Of a DNA stretch of 5,843 bases, positions 1 through 5,843 are shown piece after piece. Made by a program: the position numbers and the translations under genes. Numbering within the stretch: position 1 is the first letter of the stretch; each line of letters begins with the position of its first letter. This DNA comes from Oscillospiraceae bacterium. Lineage in GTDB: Bacteria; Bacillota; Clostridia; Oscillospirales; Oscillospiraceae. The notes under the pieces are model-generated. The model was not told where the DNA came from. It did not search any database and worked only from the letters and a program-made list of their open reading frames with translations. The stretch spans positions 1-5,843 of the forward strand of contig JAHHSF010000082.1 in assembly GCA_020025375.1 (NCBI GenBank). Direction: 5' to 3'.

Positions 1-592
1 GCAGCTCCTGCTTCCCATCCCGGAGGAACTTGACCGACACCTCAGGGTGGGAGAGGGCGGCCCGCTGGACCACCCCAAAGACGGCGGCCCCCTCGGCGGA
101 ATCCCGCTTCATGAACTTGAGCCGGGCGGGGGTGTTGTAAAAGAGGTTTCGTACCAGCAGTGTGGTACCCAGGGGACAGCCCACCTCCTCCGGCTGGCCG
201 GGGGTTCCACCCTCCAGGGTGAGGGCGGTCCCGAAGGGAGCGTCGGCGGTGCGGGTCATAATTTCCACCCTCGCCACCGAGGCAATGGCGGCCAGGGCCT
301 CCCCCCGGAAGCCCAGGGTGCCGATGGCCTCCAGATCGGACTCGGTCCTTATCTTGCTGGTGGCGTGGCGGAGGAAGGCGGTGGCCACCTGGTCGGGGGC
401 GATTCCGCACCCGTCGTCGGTGACCCGGATGAGGGTCATGCCCCCGTTTTCGATCTCCACCGTAACCTTGGCGGCTCCGGCATCGATGGCGTTCTCCATG
501 AGCTCCTTCACCACCGAGGCAGGCCGCTCGACGACTTCGCCGGCGGCGATAAGGTCGGCGACATGGGGGTCAAGTTGTTGGATATGAGGCAT
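1..592 (-). CDS. mutL: DNA mismatch repair protein MutL, N-terminal part (cut by window edge)
   Basis: MutL is a GHKL-family ATPase that links mismatch recognition by MutS to downstream repair. The reading frame from the ATG at 590-592 stays open for 197 codons to the left edge and opens with a typical MutL N-terminus. Visible motifs are AAGEVVERPASVVKEL (residues 16-31, with E30 matching the catalytic Glu of the family), ENAIDAG (33-39), DDGCGI (59-64), RHATSK (75-80), GFRGEAL (94-100) and LFYNTPAR (150-157). These cover the ATP-binding fold and the start of the second domain. The C-terminal dimerisation or endonuclease domain lies outside the window. The start is supported by AAAGGA seven bases upstream, in the 19-base gap after the CPBP gene, so the two are probably co-transcribed. 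The family usually has alanine or serine in the ENxxDAG position, so the ENAIDAG form is not a defect. Identification is very secure; only the 3' end is missing. Confidence 0.97.
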   Translation of the reverse strand, partial: MPHIQQLDPHVADLIAAGEVVERPASVVKELMENAIDAGAAKVTVEIENGGMTLIRVTDDGCGIAPDQVATAFLRHATSKIRTESDLEAIGTLGFRGEALAAIASVARVEIMTRTADAPFGTALTLEGGTPGQPEEVGCPLGTTLLVRNLFYNTPARLKFMKRDSAEGAAVFGVVQRAALSHPEVSVKFLRDGKQEL

Positions 593-611
593 AGCTGTTT
601 CCTTTCTCCCC

Positions 612-1310
612 TTAGCGGACCAAGGTGAATAAGAAGATTCCATTGATGACCATATGCAGGACGATGGGGGACCAGATGGACCCGCCCCGGTCGTAGCACC
701 AGGTGAGGGCCAGGGCCATGGGCAGGTACTGGAGCCCCAGCAGGAGATAGCGAAGATCTCCATAAGAAAAGGCGAAGGTCCACACGCAGTAGAGAAGATA
801 GGCCGCCACCGTGACCACCCAGGCCAGGGGGCGGCTATACCGCCGCAGGCCTCCAAAGAGAAGCCCACGGAAGAGGACCTCCTCCACAATGGGCATAAGA
901 AGGATTACGATGGCGATGGTGGCCGCAGGGGAATAGGCAAACTGAAGGGGCCAATCCCGAAAGACAGGGTTTTCCACCGGATAGGGAAGGAGCATGACCG
1001 GCAGATAGAGGACACACGCCCCTGCCAACCCGGTACCAAAGGCAAAGAGGTTCTCCGGCAAGTAGTCCAGAAGGATGTCCAGGGCGTTCTGCAGGAAGCT
1101 CCAAAAGACAAAGAAAACCAGCACGGCGGAGAAGAGATGGTAGAGGACACCAAAGGCGGCTTCGGAGACCGCCTGCTCCCAGTGGTTGTCGGCCAGCCAC
1201 CGGACCCCTGCCATCACAAAGGGGAACACCAGGAAGTACAAGGCAAAAAAGACCCAGCCACGGATAAATTCCCCGTGGGTCATCTGGGGTCGCCACTGCC
1301 GCCGTTTCAT
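612..1310 (-). CDS. CPBP-family (Rce1-like) intramembrane protease homologue, motif 2 degenerate
   Basis: This is a membrane protein of 232 residues from the preferred start, with about seven hydrophobic segments (roughly 19-36, 51-70, 88-110, 125-142, 162-180, 186-204 and 213-231). The CPBP (Abi/Rce1) signature is clear: EEVLFRG at 143-149 gives the EExxxR motif, and HMVIN at 219-223 gives the last HxxxN motif. The middle motif, normally FxxxH, falls in the segment YLLYCVWTF and reads Y174xxxT178, so the expected histidine is absent. Family members are metal-dependent membrane proteases or protein partners; many bacterial ones have no assigned substrate. An ATG ten codons upstream (1338-1340) would give 242 residues, but it has no ribosome binding site and coincides with the predicted transcription start below a TATAAT box. 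The ATG at 1308-1310 has AGAAGG seven bases upstream, so I prefer it. The gene sits between the Mrp gene and mutL. Family call is firm; protease activity is uncertain. Confidence 0.85.
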   Translation of the reverse strand: MKRRQWRPQMTHGEFIRGWVFFALYFLVFPFVMAGVRWLADNHWEQAVSEAAFGVLYHLFSAVLVFFVFWSFLQNALDILLDYLPENLFAFGTGLAGACVLYLPVMLLPYPVENPVFRDWPLQFAYSPAATIAIVILLMPIVEEVLFRGLLFGGLRRYSRPLAWVVTVAAYLLYCVWTFAFSYGDLRYLLLGLQYLPMALALTWCYDRGGSIWSPIVLHMVINGIFLFTLVR

Positions 1311-1317
1311 GCTTCCG

Positions 1318-1323
1318 CCTTCT
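1318..1323 (-). promoter_or_regulatory. Ribosome binding site deciding the CPBP start
   Basis: On the minus strand this reads AGAAGG, five of six matches to AGGAGG, with a seven-base spacer to the ATG at 1308-1310. The upstream in-frame ATG at 1338-1340 is preceded only by A/T-rich sequence with no purine-rich site. This favours the shorter protein. Confidence 0.5.
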
Positions 1324-1344
1324 TTCTCTTCTTGTTTCATTTAC

Positions 1345-1372
1345 ATTATAGCGTTTACATACTTTCGCTCAC
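1345..1372 (-). promoter_or_regulatory. Candidate sigma-A-type promoter for the CPBP gene and mutL
   Basis: A perfect TATAAT -10 box lies at 1345-1350 (minus strand), in a short A/T-rich island between two G+C-rich genes. The best -35 candidate, GTGAGC at 1367-1372 with a 16-base spacer, matches TTGACA at only three positions and overlaps the stop codon of the upstream Mrp gene. No TGn extension precedes the -10 box. Transcription would begin near 1338, within or next to the first possible ATG of the CPBP gene, leaving a leader of roughly 28 bases before the preferred ATG. The perfect -10 is seen directly; promoter activity is inference, and the poor -35 keeps confidence moderate. Confidence 0.45.
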
Positions 1373-2193
1373 GCATCCAGGTGCTCGGCCACGGCGGCCA
1401 GGGGGTTGGGGTCCAGCTCCTCCACCTTGCCGGCATCCACGGCGGCGGCGAAGGCGGGGTCAATGGGGAGCTTGGCCAGGACGGGGATCTGGTGGCGGGT
1501 GGCCACCTCGTCCACATGGCTCTCTCCGTAGATGGCGTGCTTCTTACCGCAGTCGGGGCACTGGAACCAGCTGTAATTTTCAATGAGGCCCAGGATGGGA
1601 ATGTTCATGAGTTCGGCCATGCGCACCGCCTTGGTGACAATCATGGAGACCAGGTCCTGGGGGGAGGTCACCACGAGGATGCCGTCCACGGGGAGGGACT
1701 GGAATACGGTGAGGGGTACGTCCCCGGTGCCGGGAGGCATATCCACGAACATATAGTCCACGTCGCCCCAGGCCACGTCGGTCCAAAACTGCTTCACAGT
1801 CCCGGCGATGACAGGGCCGCGCCACACCACGGGGTCGGTCTCGTCCTGGGTGAGGAGGTTGAGGCTCATGACCTCCACGCCCCCCTTGGAGACGGCGGGG
1901 TCGATGCCCAGCTCGGTGCCGGTGGCCTTCTCATGGATGCCGAAAGCGTGGGGGATGGAAGGGCCGGTGATGTCGGCGTCCAAGATGCCCACCTTACGGC
2001 CGCGCTTGGCCATGGCGGCGGCCAGGGAGGCGGTCACCAGGCTCTTGCCAACGCCGCCCTTGCCGGAGACCACGGCAATGACCTGCTTGACGGAGGAGAC
2101 GCTGTTGCAGGGCTCCAGCAGGCTCTGGGGCTGGGTGCGCTCCCCGCAGTTGGAGGAGCAGGAGGAACAGTCATGGGTACAGTTTTCAGCCAT
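1369..2193 (-). CDS. Mrp/NBP35-family Fe-S cluster carrier ATPase (ApbC-like)
   Basis: This is a cytosolic P-loop ATPase of the MinD/Mrp group; relatives hold an Fe-S cluster at a dimer interface and deliver it to target proteins. The 274 residues show the deviant Walker A GKGGVGKS (44-51, with signature lysine 45), LDADITGPSIPH (71-82), WRGPVIAG (124-131), DMPPGTGD (151-158) and the CPDC pair (C212, C215) that binds the bridging cluster in this family. The N-terminus carries a compact cysteine cluster, C5-x3-C9-x2-C12-x3-C16, which could hold a second cluster as in NBP35 proteins, though with different spacing. No MIP18/DUF59 domain precedes the ATPase. The start has AAAGGAG nine bases upstream at 2203-2209. 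It lies 29 bases after the kinase gene and upstream of the CPBP gene. Its neighbour HemZ needs a 4Fe-4S cluster, so a supply role is possible but not shown. Family assignment is secure; the client proteins are unknown. Confidence 0.93.
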   Translation of the reverse strand: MAENCTHDCSSCSSNCGERTQPQSLLEPCNSVSSVKQVIAVVSGKGGVGKSLVTASLAAAMAKRGRKVGILDADITGPSIPHAFGIHEKATGTELGIDPAVSKGGVEVMSLNLLTQDETDPVVWRGPVIAGTVKQFWTDVAWGDVDYMFVDMPPGTGDVPLTVFQSLPVDGILVVTSPQDLVSMIVTKAVRMAELMNIPILGLIENYSWFQCPDCGKKHAIYGESHVDEVATRHQIPVLAKLPIDPAFAAAVDAGKVEELDPNPLAAVAEHLDA

Positions 2194-2222
2194 TTTATTT
2201 TGCTCCTTTGCTTTTTCGAGTT

Positions 2223-3158
2223 TTAATATTGATAGGCGCCGCCACCGATGAACTCCCGAATCAGGGACTCGGGTGCCACCAGGGCGGGGTCGATGGCTTC
2301 AAAGTAGTCAAAGGCCCGGATGAGATCGAGCAGCTCGGTGCGGCGGACGTTCTCCGGGGGCACGGCCTCCAGAATGGGCTTGGCGTAGTTTTTCATCACC
2401 GAGACCTCGTAAGGCAGAGAGGAGTCCAGGATGATGTCGGCCTTGCCCTTGAAGGGGGAGATGTAGAGCTTCTCTCCCCGGCGGACGTTGGCCCACATGG
2501 CCAGGGTCTGCTCCACGCCGGTGCCCCGGAAGTTGTAGTCCCGGACCGCCCTGCGGGTCAGGCGCATCCAAGTGCCCTTGAACCGAATCTCTTCCCCCTC
2601 CAGCACGTTGGAGCGGGCGGAGATATAGAGTTTGGTGGCCTCGGGGTGGCGGCCGGCGATGTCGTCGTTCAGGGCGTGGATGCCCTCGAAGATGGCAATC
2701 TCGTTCTCCCCCAACTGAAGAGGGGTAGCCCGGTAATCGTTGCGCATCTGGCGGGCAAACTCAAAGTGGGGGACCATGACCCGCTCGCCCTGGGACAGGC
2801 GGGTAAAGTGCTGATCCAACAGCTCCATGTCCATACACAGAGGGGATTCGTAGTCGATGTCCCCTTCGGGGGTGCGGGGGGCCTTGGCCCGGTCCAGGGT
2901 TCGGAAGTAGTTGTCCATGGAGACGGTGTGGGTGTTCACCCCCCGCTTCTCCAGGGCCTGCTCGATCTTCATTGCCGTGGTGGTCTTGCCGGACCCGGAG
3001 GGGCCGGAGAGAAGGACGATGGGGCTCTTCTCCATACGGCTGATGATGACCTCGGCGGCGTGGTCCACCCGGGCCTGATAGGCGGCGTCGCACTCATCCA
3101 AAAAGGCCTTGGGATCGGCCTTCACCTTGCGGTTGATCTCCTCTAACTGATAGGCCAT
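2223..3158 (-). CDS. Uridine kinase/phosphoribulokinase-family P-loop kinase
   Basis: This 311-residue protein belongs to the uridine kinase-like P-loop kinases. Walker A is GPSGSGKT (52-59), followed by the substrate-loop VSMDNYF (79-85), DYESP (102-106), the Walker-B-like region IAIFEGIHALN (155-164), a lid with RLTRRAVRD (199-207), and a C-terminal SLIREFIGGG (298-307). The same kinase domain is typically found at the C-terminus of longer clostridial nucleoside kinases that carry an N-terminal TGS or threonyl-tRNA-synthetase-like region; here only about 45 mostly charged, helical-looking residues precede the ATP site, so it is a stand-alone form. Uridine or cytidine phosphorylation is the usual inference, but the exact substrate cannot be read from sequence. 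The ATG is preceded by AAAAGGAGG at seven bases, one of the strongest sites in the window, located inside the end of hemZ; the two genes overlap by 16 bases. No truncation is seen. Confidence 0.88.
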   Translation of the reverse strand: MAYQLEEINRKVKADPKAFLDECDAAYQARVDHAAEVIISRMEKSPIVLLSGPSGSGKTTTAMKIEQALEKRGVNTHTVSMDNYFRTLDRAKAPRTPEGDIDYESPLCMDMELLDQHFTRLSQGERVMVPHFEFARQMRNDYRATPLQLGENEIAIFEGIHALNDDIAGRHPEATKLYISARSNVLEGEEIRFKGTWMRLTRRAVRDYNFRGTGVEQTLAMWANVRRGEKLYISPFKGKADIILDSSLPYEVSVMKNYAKPILEAVPPENVRRTELLDLIRAFDYFEAIDPALVAPESLIREFIGGGAYQY

Positions 3159-4606
3159 GTCATGTCCTCCTTTTCCTGACAGACAGCGTCGATTCGCTCG
3201 ATATATTCCTTGGGATACTTGGGGTTGTTCCGGCGGACGATGCGCCCCGCCTTCCGGTCAATGAATTTGGTCATGCCCCCGCCCCCCAGGGCCAGGACGG
3301 TGTGCAGTTCCTCCATCATAATGATATTATATCGGTTCTCCTTGCCGGGCAGACACCAGCCCACGTTTTCGAAGCCACCCGACATATATTTCTGCCGGTA
3401 GAGGTAGTAGGGCACATATCCCGCCCCGGCCAGGGCGGCCCAGGCAAACCCCAGCATCTCGGCCACCGCCTCCGGAGTGGGGAGGGCCCCTCCCTGAGTC
3501 ATCAGCGTGGACCCCTTCTTCAGGGCCAGGGTGTGGACGGTGATGTTTTCGGGCTTGAGGGAAATGAGCTCCTCCACCGTGCGGCGGAAGCCCGCAACGG
3601 TATCTTTTGGAAGTCCGGCGATGAGGTCCATGTTCACGTCGAAAGTACCGCTCTCCCGCACGTCGGCGTAGGCCCGGCGGATGTCCTCGGCCCGGTGGGC
3701 CCGGCCCATGGCCTTGAGGACCTCGTCCTCCATGGTCTGAGGGTTCACCGAGACCCGGTCTATGTGATGCGCGGCCAGGACGGCCAGCTTTTCCCGGGCA
3801 ATGGTGTCGGGGCGGCCCGCCTCCACCGTGAACTCCCCACAGTGGGACAGGTCCAGCTCTCGCTCCATGGTGGTGAGGAGGCGGTCCAGCTGCTCCGCCG
3901 ACAGGGTGGTGGGGGTGCCGCCCCCCATGTAGACGGTGCGGATGCGGCGGCCGGATTCTCTTAAATTGCGTCCCACGGCGGCCAGCTCCCGCTCCAACCC
4001 GTCCAGGAAGGGGCCCAGCAGGGGGAGGCTCTTCCCTACGTCGGCGGAAACGAAGGAGCAGTATGCGCAACGGGTGGGGCAGAAGGGGATGCCCACGTAG
4101 AGGGAAAGGTCATTCTCCTCCAGGCACGCCAGCGTCTCCAAGCTGGCCTTGGCACAGGCCATGGCCAGCTTGACCCGGTCGGGAGAGACCCGGTAGACCT
4201 CCCGGAGGGCTTTGGCGGCATCCTTTTCACTTACCCCTTCCAGCATGGCGCGGGTGGGAATCTTCACCGGGCGCACCCCGGTGAGGGCCCCCCAGGGGGG
4301 CTCCTTGCCCAAAATGGCCACCCCCGCATTGTAGAAGGCCTGCTTCAAAATGCGCTGGCACACCCGGTCGTCCTCCAGTGGGACCCCGGTGAGTTCCTCC
4401 ACCCGGGCCTGACAAGTGGCGGAAACGGTCTCACCCTCCCAGGTCAGCTCGGCGGTAGCGGTGAGCCACCTCTCCCCCCGGACGAGGGAAAGGGTCAGCT
4501 CGTTCTCCTCCTCTCCCTCGTAAACGGGCTTTTGACCGGGGAAGAGGGTGAGCATCATTTGTTCGGTAGCGTAGCGGTAATTGTGGCCTCGAAGCGTCAA
4601 TTTCAT
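3143..4606 (-). CDS. hemZ: HemZ-type radical SAM protein (annotated coproporphyrinogen dehydrogenase)
   Basis: This is a radical S-adenosylmethionine enzyme of the HemN/HemZ group. Family annotation is oxygen-independent oxidation of coproporphyrinogen III to protoporphyrinogen IX in the cytosol. Of 487 residues, the first 165 or so form a HemZ-specific N-terminal region including GALTGVRPVKI (106-116). The cluster motif is C176-x3-C180-x2-C183 (CPTRCAYCSF), with YVGIPF just before. GGGTPT (228-233) binds SAM, and FTVEAGRPDTI (259-269), VNPQTM (287-292) and LIAGLP (328-333) are hallmarks of the family. The C-terminal part carries YLYRQKYMSGG (401-411), ENVGWCLPG (413-421) and GGGGMTKFI (441-449), which separate HemZ from HemN and HemW. 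The start overlaps the stop of the hydrolase gene by the four bases ATGA, so translation is probably coupled; its own ribosome site (AAGGCGG) is weakly placed. No other haem-pathway gene is visible, so the physiological substrate remains open. Confidence 0.92.
   Translation of the reverse strand: MKLTLRGHNYRYATEQMMLTLFPGQKPVYEGEEENELTLSLVRGERWLTATAELTWEGETVSATCQARVEELTGVPLEDDRVCQRILKQAFYNAGVAILGKEPPWGALTGVRPVKIPTRAMLEGVSEKDAAKALREVYRVSPDRVKLAMACAKASLETLACLEENDLSLYVGIPFCPTRCAYCSFVSADVGKSLPLLGPFLDGLERELAAVGRNLRESGRRIRTVYMGGGTPTTLSAEQLDRLLTTMERELDLSHCGEFTVEAGRPDTIAREKLAVLAAHHIDRVSVNPQTMEDEVLKAMGRAHRAEDIRRAYADVRESGTFDVNMDLIAGLPKDTVAGFRRTVEELISLKPENITVHTLALKKGSTLMTQGGALPTPEAVAEMLGFAWAALAGAGYVPYYLYRQKYMSGGFENVGWCLPGKENRYNIIMMEELHTVLALGGGGMTKFIDRKAGRIVRRNNPKYPKEYIERIDAVCQEKEDMTWPIS
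3166..3174 (-). promoter_or_regulatory. Strong ribosome binding site within the end of hemZ
   Basis: The minus strand reads AAAAGGAGG seven bases before the ATG of the P-loop kinase. It lies inside the hemZ coding sequence, and the kinase ATG precedes the hemZ stop by 16 bases. This fixes the kinase start and suggests it is translated efficiently and independently of re-initiation. Confidence 0.7.
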
Positions 4607-5223
4607 CCGCGCAACGCCGCCTTCATGTAGTAGTTGCTCTGCCGCTCCTCCTCCAGGGTGGAGGTCCCCTCATGGCCGGGGCAGACGGTGTAATCTCCGG
4701 GCAGAGCGGCCAGGCGGCGGAGAGAGGCGAAGATCTCCCGGTCATTGCCGCCGGGAAAGTCGGTACGACCCATGGAGCCGGCAAAGAGGGTGTCCCCGGT
4801 GAAGAGGACCCCTTCCCCCTTCAGAATCACGCCGCCGGGGGTGTGGCCGGGGGTATGAAGGACCTCAAAACGAAGGTCGCCCACCTCCATCACGTCCCCC
4901 TCCTTATAGGAGGCGGTGCGCTGGGCCACGTCGGGCATGAAGGCTGCGGGATTGGTCCCATAGGGCAGATCGTCATCGTGTAGGTAGACGGGCACACCGG
5001 GATAGGCGGCCTTCAGGGCGGCCACCGCCCCGGTGTGATCGTGGTGGCCATGGGTGAGAAAGACGGCCGTCAGGTCCATGCCGGTCTTTTCAATGGCTGC
5101 CAGCAGGCGGCCGGGCTCGTCCCCGGGGTCGATGACCGCCCCTTTGTTGGTGGCCTTGTCACGAATCAGATAACAGTTGGTCTGAATGGGACCAAGGCGA
5201 ATGGAGGTCCATTCCATAGGCAT
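4603..5223 (-). CDS. Metallo-beta-lactamase-fold hydrolase, glyoxalase II-like
   Basis: This 206-residue cytosolic protein has the full metal-ligand set of a binuclear metallo-beta-lactamase-fold hydrolase: THGHHDH (57-63, with H58, H60, D62 and H63), H127 in HTPGHTPG, D144 in FTGDTLF, and H184 in PGHEG. The motifs GPIQTNCYLI (11-20), VIDPGD (30-35) and GRTDFPGG (152-159) place it with the short glyoxalase-II-like proteins. It lacks the extra C-terminal helical domain of classical hydroxyacylglutathione hydrolases, which run to about 250 residues. The likely reaction is thioester or related ester hydrolysis, but the substrate is unknown; low-glutathione clostridia may use another thiol. The first ATG is chosen because AAAAGGAG lies eight bases upstream (5232-5239); a second ATG two codons in is less well spaced. 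It lies 39 bases after dtd and overlaps hemZ by four bases. The order dtd-hydrolase-hemZ recurs in Clostridia, to my knowledge. Confidence 0.9.
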   Translation of the reverse strand: MPMEWTSIRLGPIQTNCYLIRDKATNKGAVIDPGDEPGRLLAAIEKTGMDLTAVFLTHGHHDHTGAVAALKAAYPGVPVYLHDDDLPYGTNPAAFMPDVAQRTASYKEGDVMEVGDLRFEVLHTPGHTPGGVILKGEGVLFTGDTLFAGSMGRTDFPGGNDREIFASLRRLAALPGDYTVCPGHEGTSTLEEERQSNYYMKAALRG

Positions 5224-5262
5224 AGTAATTTCTCCTTTTGGTTCCCCATTGCGGGGATACTC

Positions 5263-5706
5263 TTACATGGTATCGGTATCAAACAGGATGGTCACAGGCC
5301 CATCGTTCTGGGAAAAGACCTGCATATCAGCCCCAAACTCCCCGTGCTCCACGGCAAAGCCCTTTGCACGGCACTCGTCCATGACCTTCTCGTAGAGGGG
5401 AATGGCAGCCTCGGGCCGGGCGGCCCTGGTAAAGCCGGGGCGGCGGCTCTTCACGTCGGCGTAAAGGGTAAACTGGCTGATAATGAGGAGGGAGCCTCCC
5501 ACCGCCTCCAGGTTCAGGTTCATTTTCTCATTCTCGTCCTCAAAGACCCGCAGTCCGCAGATCTTATCGGCCAGCTTCACGGCCTGGGCTTCGGTATCGC
5601 CCGCCCCCACGCCCAAAAGGACCAGGAAGCCTTTCTCGATGGCGCCGTTTACCTTGCCGTCAATTTCTACACGGGCGTTTTTTACTCTTGTCACCACTGC
5701 GCGCAT
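5263..5706 (-). CDS. dtd: D-aminoacyl-tRNA deacylase
   Basis: Dtd hydrolyses the ester bond of D-aminoacyl-tRNAs, and in this family also mischarged glycyl-tRNA(Ala), so that tRNA is recycled and D-residues stay out of proteins. The 147 residues match the usual length of about 145. The N-terminus MRAVVTRVKNARVEI fits the family's opening strand. The two family motifs are intact: SQFTLYAD (77-84) and NDGPVTI (134-140), whose Gly-Pro pair (136-137) is the cis-proline chirality gate. The RRPGFTRAARPE region (88-99) is also typical. The start is supported by AAAGGAG at 5716-5722, nine bases upstream and inside the end of the preceding gene; that gene's TAA directly abuts this ATG, so expression is probably coupled. 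In many Firmicutes dtd follows relA; here the preceding gene end does not look like RelA. No defect is seen and the call is very secure. Confidence 0.96.
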   Translation of the reverse strand: MRAVVTRVKNARVEIDGKVNGAIEKGFLVLLGVGAGDTEAQAVKLADKICGLRVFEDENEKMNLNLEAVGGSLLIISQFTLYADVKSRRPGFTRAARPEAAIPLYEKVMDECRAKGFAVEHGEFGADMQVFSQNDGPVTILFDTDTM

Positions 5707-5843
5707 TTAACGGAACTCCTTTGTAAGCCCCCGTGCAAAGAGGGGGTCAATCTCAAACTGAACGATGTCACCGGAGCTGCATTTCAGGTCGGTCACGTCC
5801 ACCAGGGTTTCGATGGCCCCAACTTTACCGATGATTGGGGCCC
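5707..5843 (-). CDS. C-terminal end of a probable alanine-racemase-like PLP enzyme (cut by window edge)
   Basis: A frame open from the right edge ends in TAA at 5707-5709, giving 44 residues beginning APIIGKVGAIETLVDVTD. The pattern G-[KR]-V-x5-6-VDVTD-x4-5-GD-x-V resembles the C-terminal beta-barrel of alanine racemases (compare their GRVxMDxxxVDVTD...GDEV stretch). It ends in DPLFARGLTKEFR, which I do not recognise from classical Alr, so it may be a divergent racemase or another fold-type III PLP enzyme. The catalytic lysine and tyrosine regions fall outside the window and cannot be checked. Codon use and the in-frame end, which contains the dtd ribosome binding site, support it as real coding sequence. 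It is the first gene of the visible unit and directly abuts dtd. That it is coding is quite sure; the family is a moderate-confidence inference from one short block. Confidence 0.5.
   Translation of the reverse strand, partial: APIIGKVGAIETLVDVTDLKCSSGDIVQFEIDPLFARGLTKEFR

Noticed and set aside
47..628. Plus-strand frames opposite mutL
   Set aside because: Low-complexity Gly/Pro/Arg-rich translations over a region where the minus-strand MutL motifs are unmistakable.
1338..1340. Upstream ATG as the CPBP gene start
   Set aside because: No ribosome binding site, and it coincides with the predicted transcription start below the TATAAT box; kept only as an alternative.
1186..2226. Long plus-strand open frame (346 codons) opposite the Mrp gene
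   Set aside because: The translation is dominated by Gly, His, Val, Leu and Ala with no recognisable motif, as expected from the antisense of a high-G+C gene with strong third-position bias. The minus-strand Mrp frame is certain.
2208..3146. Long plus-strand open frame (312 codons) opposite the P-loop kinase
   Set aside because: It almost exactly mirrors the kinase gene, has a biased Gly/Val/His/Leu composition and shows no family motif; an antisense shadow.
3327..4070. Second minus-strand frame (247 codons) inside hemZ
   Set aside because: Out-of-frame with HemZ, rich in Pro/Gly/Arg/His runs and lacking any motif or convincing ribosome site.
5243..5257. Small inverted repeat (TCCCC, five-base loop, GGGGA) in the dtd-hydrolase gap
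   Set aside because: Only five base pairs and no following T-run on the transcribed strand, so not a terminator; it may be chance in a G+C-rich gap.

Overview
The window is G+C-rich and reads as an ordinary bacterial chromosome segment. It holds eight genes, all on the minus strand and tightly packed (the largest gap is about 58 bases), so transcription runs from the right end to the left. Ribosome binding sites of the AAAGGAG(G) type, a HemZ-type radical-SAM protein, a stand-alone uridine-kinase-like protein ending in REFIGG, and an Mrp ATPase with a cysteine-rich N-terminus together suggest a high-G+C anaerobic Firmicute of the Clostridia. My guess is an Oscillospiraceae relative (Flavonifractor/Oscillibacter-like). 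That placement is inference from gene content and style, not a database result.

Order in the direction of transcription: (1) the last 44 codons of a probable alanine-racemase-like protein (right edge); (2) dtd, D-aminoacyl-tRNA deacylase; (3) a glyoxalase-II-like metallo-beta-lactamase-fold hydrolase; (4) hemZ-type radical SAM protein; (5) a uridine kinase/phosphoribulokinase-family P-loop kinase; (6) an Mrp/NBP35-type Fe-S carrier ATPase; (7) a CPBP-family membrane protein; (8) the N-terminal third or so of mutL (left edge). Junctions 1/2 (stop codon directly against the next start), 3/4 (4-base ATGA overlap) and 4/5 (16-base overlap) point to a co-transcribed, partly translationally coupled unit. 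No rho-independent terminator is visible in any gap. One good internal -10 box lies between the Mrp gene and the CPBP gene, so the CPBP-mutL pair may also have its own promoter.

The content is largely housekeeping: translation quality control (dtd), mismatch repair (mutL), Fe-S assembly and radical-SAM chemistry (mrp, hemZ), and nucleotide metabolism (kinase). I see no mobile element, CRISPR array, tRNA, rRNA or obvious novel system. The points most worth a second look are the CPBP protein, which lacks the second-motif histidine while keeping the other motifs; the internal promoter that decides its start; and the direct abutment of a probable D-amino-acid racemase with the D-aminoacyl-tRNA deacylase.
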